DNA from: Castanea sativa
Lineage: Eukaryota > Streptophyta > Magnoliopsida > Fagales > Fagaceae
DNA: 64,000 bases
Assembly: GCF_040712315.1 (NCBI RefSeq)
Contig: NC_134017.1
Coordinates: 5,672,001 to 5,736,000, forward strand
Direction of reading: 5' to 3'
Below the pieces are notes generated by a model. The model was not told the DNA's origin. It did not search any database and saw nothing but the letters and a program-made list of their open reading frames with translations. Positions 59,332-64,000 of the stretch are shown here, piece after piece. Every line of letters begins with the position of its first letter. The stretch's first letter is position 1. The position numbers were made by a program, and so were the translations under genes.

Positions 59332-62040
59332 TCCAACCGCACCTTATATGCAAGCAATCTCTAATGATTCAATCGGATGGCGCCATGTGGTTAGTCTACA
59401 GTCTGCACAATAGGGTAACTCAGAGCAAAATAGGGATTACCTACCGATTCTGTGATTCATTCCATCTCAAATCTCTATCCAACTCTCAATCACAAAAAAA
59501 AAAAAAAAAAATCTATCCAGCCCCAGCTTATATCCAAGCAATCTCAAATGATCCAATTAGATGGCTCCATGTTTTTAGCTAATCTTGCCTTTTCCACCTT
59601 ATATCCAAGAAATCTCTAATGATCCAATCAGATGGCTCCATGTTATTAGCTACTCTTGTCTTTGTTCTCCCTAACCTTCCTCTCTCCCTTCGACACGCAC
59701 ACAAAAAAAAAAAAAAAAAAAAAAACTTCTATCCAACCGCACCTTATATCCAAGCAATCTCTAATGATCCAATTGGATGGCGCCATGTGGTTTGTCTACA
59801 CTCTACACAACAGGGTAACTCAAAACAAAATAAGGATTACCTACTGATTCATTCCATCTCAAATCTCTATCCAACCCTCAATCAAAAAAAAAAAAAATTT
59901 CCAACCCCACCTTATATCCAAGCAATATCTAATGATCCAATTGGATGGCTCCATGCTATTAGGTACTCTTGTCTTTGCCACCTTATATCCAAGTAACTCT
60001 AATGACCCAATCGGATGGCGCCATGTTGTTAGTCTACAGTTTACACAATAGGGCAACTCAGAACAAAATAGGGATTACCTACCAATTCATTCCATCTCAA
60101 ATCTCTATCCAACCCTTAATAAAAAAATAAAAAAAAATCTATCCATCCCCAGCTTATATCCATGCAATCTCTAATGATCTAATCGGATGGCTCCATGTTA
60201 TTTGCGACTCTTGTCTTTGTTCTCTCCGCACAAAATTTCTCTCCAAACTAGTTTAGAGAGAAAATCTACTAACTCCTCATGTATTTCTATATTAAGTGTG
60301 AATTTTGAAAATCTAACAGTTAAATTACATGTTCTGATTATATTTTTCATGCATGTAAAATTTCAAGTAGATCAAAGATTAATTGTTATCTCATCAAACA
60401 AATGTTAAAATTTCAAATTTTTAAAACAAAATTGTGTATAGAAAATAAGTTTATTGATTAAATAGTAAATAATATCCAATTTGAATGAAATTCGATATGC
60501 ATGTTAAAATCATAAGGAACATGAAATTCAATGGTTAGATTTTCAAAATTTACACAAAAAAAGAGATATATGAGAAATTTGAAAAGCTTCTCTCCAAACT
60601 ATTTTGGAGAGAAACTCTACCAAATCCTCATGTATTTCTGTATTGAGTGTGAATTTTGAAAATCTATCCATTAAATTGCATGTTCTTATTATATTCTTCA
60701 TGCATATAAAATTTCAAGAAAATCAAAGGATCAATTGCTATTTCATCAAACAAATGTTAAAATTTCAAATTTTTATGTTCTAAACTTGTGTATATAAAAT
60801 AAGTTTATTTATCGAATAGTAAATAATATCCAATTTGAACGAAATTCGATATGCAGGTTAAGAATATGAAATTCAACGGTTAGATTTTCAAAATTCACAC
60901 AAAAAAAGAAATTTATGAGAAATTTGAAAAGTTTCACTCTAAACTAGTTTGAAGATAAACTTTATTCTTGTCTTCCCTAACCTTCCTCTCTGCCTTTGAC
61001 ATGCACAAAAAAAAAAAAAAAAAAAAAAAATTCTATTCAACCGCACCTTATATCCAAGCAATCTCTAATTATCGAATCGGATTGCGCCATGTTGTTAGTC
61101 TACAGTCTACACAATAGGGCAACTCAGAACAAAATAGGGAATACCTACCGATTCATTCCATCTCAAATCTCTATCTAACCCTCAATAATAATAATAAAAA
61201 CTATCCAACCCCACCTTATAGCCGTGCATTCTCTAATGATCCAATCATATGGCTCCATGTTATTAGCTACTCTTGTCTTTGTTCTTCGAACAAAGTTTCT
61301 CTCCGTACTAGTTTGGAGAGAAATTCTGCAAACTCCTCACGTATTTCTATATTGAATGTGAATTTTGAAAATTTAACCGTTAAATTGCATGTTCTTATTA
61401 TATTTTTCATGCATGTAAGGTTTCAATAAGACCAAAGATCAATTGCTATCTCATCAAACAAATGTTAAATTTTCAAATTTTTATGATCCAAAATTGTGTA
61501 TAAAAAATAAGTTTATTGATCAAATAGTAAATAATGTCCAATTTGAACGAAATTTGATATGCATGTTAAAAACATAAGGGACATGAAATTCAACGGTTAG
61601 ATTTTCAATATTCACCCAAAAAAAGAGATATATGAGAAATTTGAAAAGTTTCTGTCCATACTAGTTTGGAGAGAAACTTTTTTCTTGTTCTCCCTAACCT
61701 TTCTCTCCTCTGCCTTTGACATGCACCAAAAAAAGAAAAAAAAATCTATCCAACCACACCTTATATGCAAGCAATGTCTAATGATCCAATTGGATGGCGC
61801 CATGTTGTTAGTCTACAGTCTACACAATAGGATAACTCAGAACAAAATAGGGATTACCTTCCGATTCATTCCATCTCAAATCTTTATCCAACTTTCTATC
61901 AAAAATAATAATAATAATAATAAAAAATAAATCTATCAAACCCCACCTTATCTTCAAGCAATCTCTAATGATCCAATCGGATGGCTACATTTTGTTAGCT
62001 ATTCTTGTGTCCGTTCTCCCTAACCTTCTTCTCTCCCTTT
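57520..62040 (+). repeat. Expanded promoter-proximal repeat array of the third gene
   Basis: Units A and B as in the other arrays, but about 1.7 times longer. I count about fifteen copies of the ccaagcaatctctaatgatc-type block, near 57650, 57822, 58634, 58806, 59349, 59536, 59607, 59751, 59919, 59987, 60158, 61052, 61225, 61766 and 61955. A (CA)n run sits at about 59300-59328. The ctctccaaactagtttgg-type palindrome marks the unit A ends (near 58160, 58522, 60239, 60592, 61300 and 61660). No gene. Confidence 0.85.
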
Positions 62041-62054
62041 GACACAAAAATAAA

Positions 62055-62231
62055 AAACGTAATCTTTTTGGGGTCACTAGACTTATTGGATCGTAGACTG
62101 TAATTAGTCATAGTTTTGAGGGCAATGATAACAATGACTTGAGAAGTGCACTGGAGCGGGCTATTAGTTTTGAGGGTATTAGCTAGCATCCAAAGAAAAA
62201 AAAAAACAAAAGAAATAAGGGCATTCAAATA
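62055..62231 (+). promoter_or_regulatory. Degraded promoter of the third gene
   Basis: This aligns with 17365-17510 through gatctttttggggtcac, ttattggatcgtagac and tggagcgggctatt. After ctatt, the taagcagc TATA-region continuation is replaced by agttttgagggtatt, so the conserved TATA-like site is lost. The hAT element follows at 62232. Confidence 0.55.
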
Positions 62232-63061
62232 GAGGGCCGGCCCAAGCGTTTTGGAGGCCTAAGATGAAATTTTCAAATAGGGCTTTTATGTTATCTCTTA
62301 AATAATATTTAACTTGCATTTTATATAACAATTTTTTTAAAATTCATTCTTTTTACTTTTTAATATAATTTTTTTTTGAGAAAATGTTAAAGTTATAACA
62401 AATTTTACTGCAAATTGGTGTTGTAATGAGGTTGATCAATGACATAAGGCTTACAAAAATACTATAAATATTATAAAATTTACAACATAAGAATTAAAAA
62501 GATATATCACCAATCACAAATATTCATTCAAAAATGCATTCAATAGTTTGTTGAAATTCACCTATCATGTTCATTGTCACATCAAATTATAAAAGTTATA
62601 GAAATCACCACACTACAATGATTACTCCACAAGTATAAGTTTTTGTGGGGCATGGGGGGAAATAGCCAAGATTTAAATATTTAAAAGAGAGTTTCGCACA
62701 CATATACACTTAGATTAGGTTAGAGTATAATTTTTATCTTGTATAAAAATAATTAAATAAATAAAAGTTATGTAGTAAAATTTATAGTATTTTTAACACT
62801 TTCCTATTTAAATTACTTATGATTAGTAACACGTCTATTTGTAGAACCTATTTATTTAAATTTGTCTTTTTTCTATCTCTAGCATTACTCAATTCTTTGA
62901 ACTTTCTTAATAGTGAAAAAAGATGTAAACAAATTTTTTTTTAATATCTTCCAAAAATATTTTTATATATATATATATAAAAATTGCTCCCAAATTTGGG
63001 GCCTTCTCTAGTAAGGGGGCTAGGCAATGGGCTAATTGGCCTAAGCCTAGTGCCGGTCCTG
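62232..63061. mobile_element. Non-autonomous hAT element, 830 bp
   Basis: Ends are gagggccggcccaag on the left and tgccggtcctg on the right (inverted CAGGRCCGGC, with the first left base changed to g). An 8-bp target duplication ttcaaata lies at 62224-62231 and 63062-63069. Genes 1b and 2b have the uninterrupted leader here. The interior is AT-rich, has no transposase frame, and includes a short TA run near 62963. It lies 43 bp before the ATG, in the 5' leader. Confidence 0.85.
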
Positions 63062-63103
63062 TTCAAATATCAATTGTTTAGCAATCTTTAAACAAGCAAG
63101 GGG

Positions 63104-63661
63104 ATGGAGGTGCCCTCAGTTCCAACGGAGGACAGTTCCATTGTTGAAATGAATACAAAACATGATAATGCAATGCAGGAAGATCCTGAATGGGACTATG
63201 ATTCCATCATAACAACATTGCGAGATACAAAATGTTCTCTTCTCCTTGAAAGATTCTTCGACTCAAATACACTTCTACATGTTGCAGCATGCATAGGCCA
63301 TGATCAGATCGTAGAAGCGATCCTCTCAAAACAACAGTGCCAGCAAGAACTTTTAATGGCAACGAACTCCAATGGCGATCTCCCTCTTCATGTAGCTACA
63401 AATGCTGGGCATCTATCTATAGTTCAATATTTGTTCTCATTTTCTTACGAGTACCAAGAACAAATAAAGTCAGAGAACTCAAAATCCAGTGACGACCCCG
63501 GTTCAGTTGAGTCCTCTATACAGCAGTAGCTAAATGATTTAACTTCTAAACTACTAAGGGAGAAAAATAATGAGGGGAATACTCCTTAGCACCTGGCCTT
63601 GATAAAAAAATATGAAGAGGTGGACGTGAATTTGAAATCCAAGTACTACGAGGTGGCCGAG
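63104..63661 (+). pseudogene. Third ankyrin-PGG gene, broken first exon
   Basis: The start (MEVPSVPTEDSSIVEMNTKH) matches genes 1b and 2b. Only two of the five near-identical NGDLPLHVA-type ankyrin units are present: a 333-bp (111-codon) in-frame difference. In-frame stops are TAG 63527-63529 (CAG in 1b) and TAG 63587-63589 (CTG in 1b). Homology ends at 63661, just after gaggtggccgag, where a probable LTR begins. With a damaged promoter, a hAT element in the leader, two stops and a truncated body, this is a pseudogene. Exons 2-4 may continue beyond the window on the far side of the insertion. Confidence 0.88.
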
Positions 63662-64000
63662 TGTGATACCTGAAAGAAAAAAAAAAATTTAAAAGGAGGG
63701 TATTTAAGTAAATTTGTTTATGGGGTCAATTGTTATAATTAAAGTTACTTATGGGTTTTTAGAAAATAAGGTGGAAACCCTAGTTTTATATAGTCTAATT
63801 TAAGTCAGCGTATACTGATAGATGTTTTGAGGGAGAAGACTAGCCAAAATACTCAAGTACAGAAGGTTTGACTGCACAACTGAGGTAAGAGCCTAAGAAT
63901 CTCTCTTGTCAAATATAAGCGTTACTTGGAATTAGAATATATTTTATGTTGGTATTTTGGACAGTAGTGAAATTATCAAAAAATTTATACGTAAGTGTGA
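63662..64000. mobile_element. Probable LTR start, running off the window
   Basis: At 63662 the ankyrin exon is abruptly replaced by sequence starting TGTGATACCTG, a typical LTR 5' end. It continues with ggtggaaaccctag and no ankyrin similarity to the end of the window. The other end and the target duplication (expected to include the bases just before 63662) cannot be seen. Confidence 0.5.

Overview
The window is nuclear DNA of a flowering plant. It is AT-rich and intron-containing, full of plant-type transposons (L1-type LINE tails, a tRNA-derived SINE, hAT elements, a Mutator-like foldback element, LTRs), and its only host genes are of the plant ankyrin-repeat plus PGG-domain membrane protein family (ACD6/ITN1-like). 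That family is strongly expanded in woody eudicots. An oak-like (Fagales) genome is plausible but is a guess from general resemblance.

The layout is a gene cluster inside a large segmental duplication. Segment copy 1 (1-23540, continuing left of the window) and copy 2 (32686-56558) are nearly identical, offset by about 32.7-33.0 kb. Each copy holds, in order: AT-rich non-coding module repeats with a solo LTR, a LINE RNase H fragment and a SINE; a decayed first exon of an ankyrin gene (locus 0; 5874 and 38559); a truncated ankyrin-PGG pseudogene (locus a; 7823-9805 and 40507-41944); a 3.3-kb foldback element; a tandem array of promoter-proximal repeats; and a four-exon ankyrin-PGG gene (locus b; 17548-22912 and 50568-55930). 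After copy 1 comes an insert absent from copy 2: a 475/548-bp satellite array (23.8-27.66 kb), a small terminal-inverted-repeat element and more module repeats. After copy 2 comes a longer promoter-repeat array and a third, broken gene (63104-63661), whose 5' leader carries a non-autonomous hAT element and whose body is cut by what looks like the start of an LTR at 63662.

Only the gene at 17548-22912 appears intact: four exons with consistent phases and a predicted 994-residue protein with about 14-15 ankyrin-like repeats and a four-helix PGG membrane domain. Its twin at 50568 differs by an in-frame TAA in exon 1. The other ankyrin loci are relics.

Presence or absence of insertions gives a relative history: a/b gene duplication; loss of the 5' part of locus a through a microhomology-type junction; foldback insertion in a; duplication of the whole segment; then separate LINE (copy 1) and hAT (copy 2) insertions in locus a and a nonsense change in 2b. 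I see no tRNA or rRNA genes, CRISPR arrays or bacterial-type operons.
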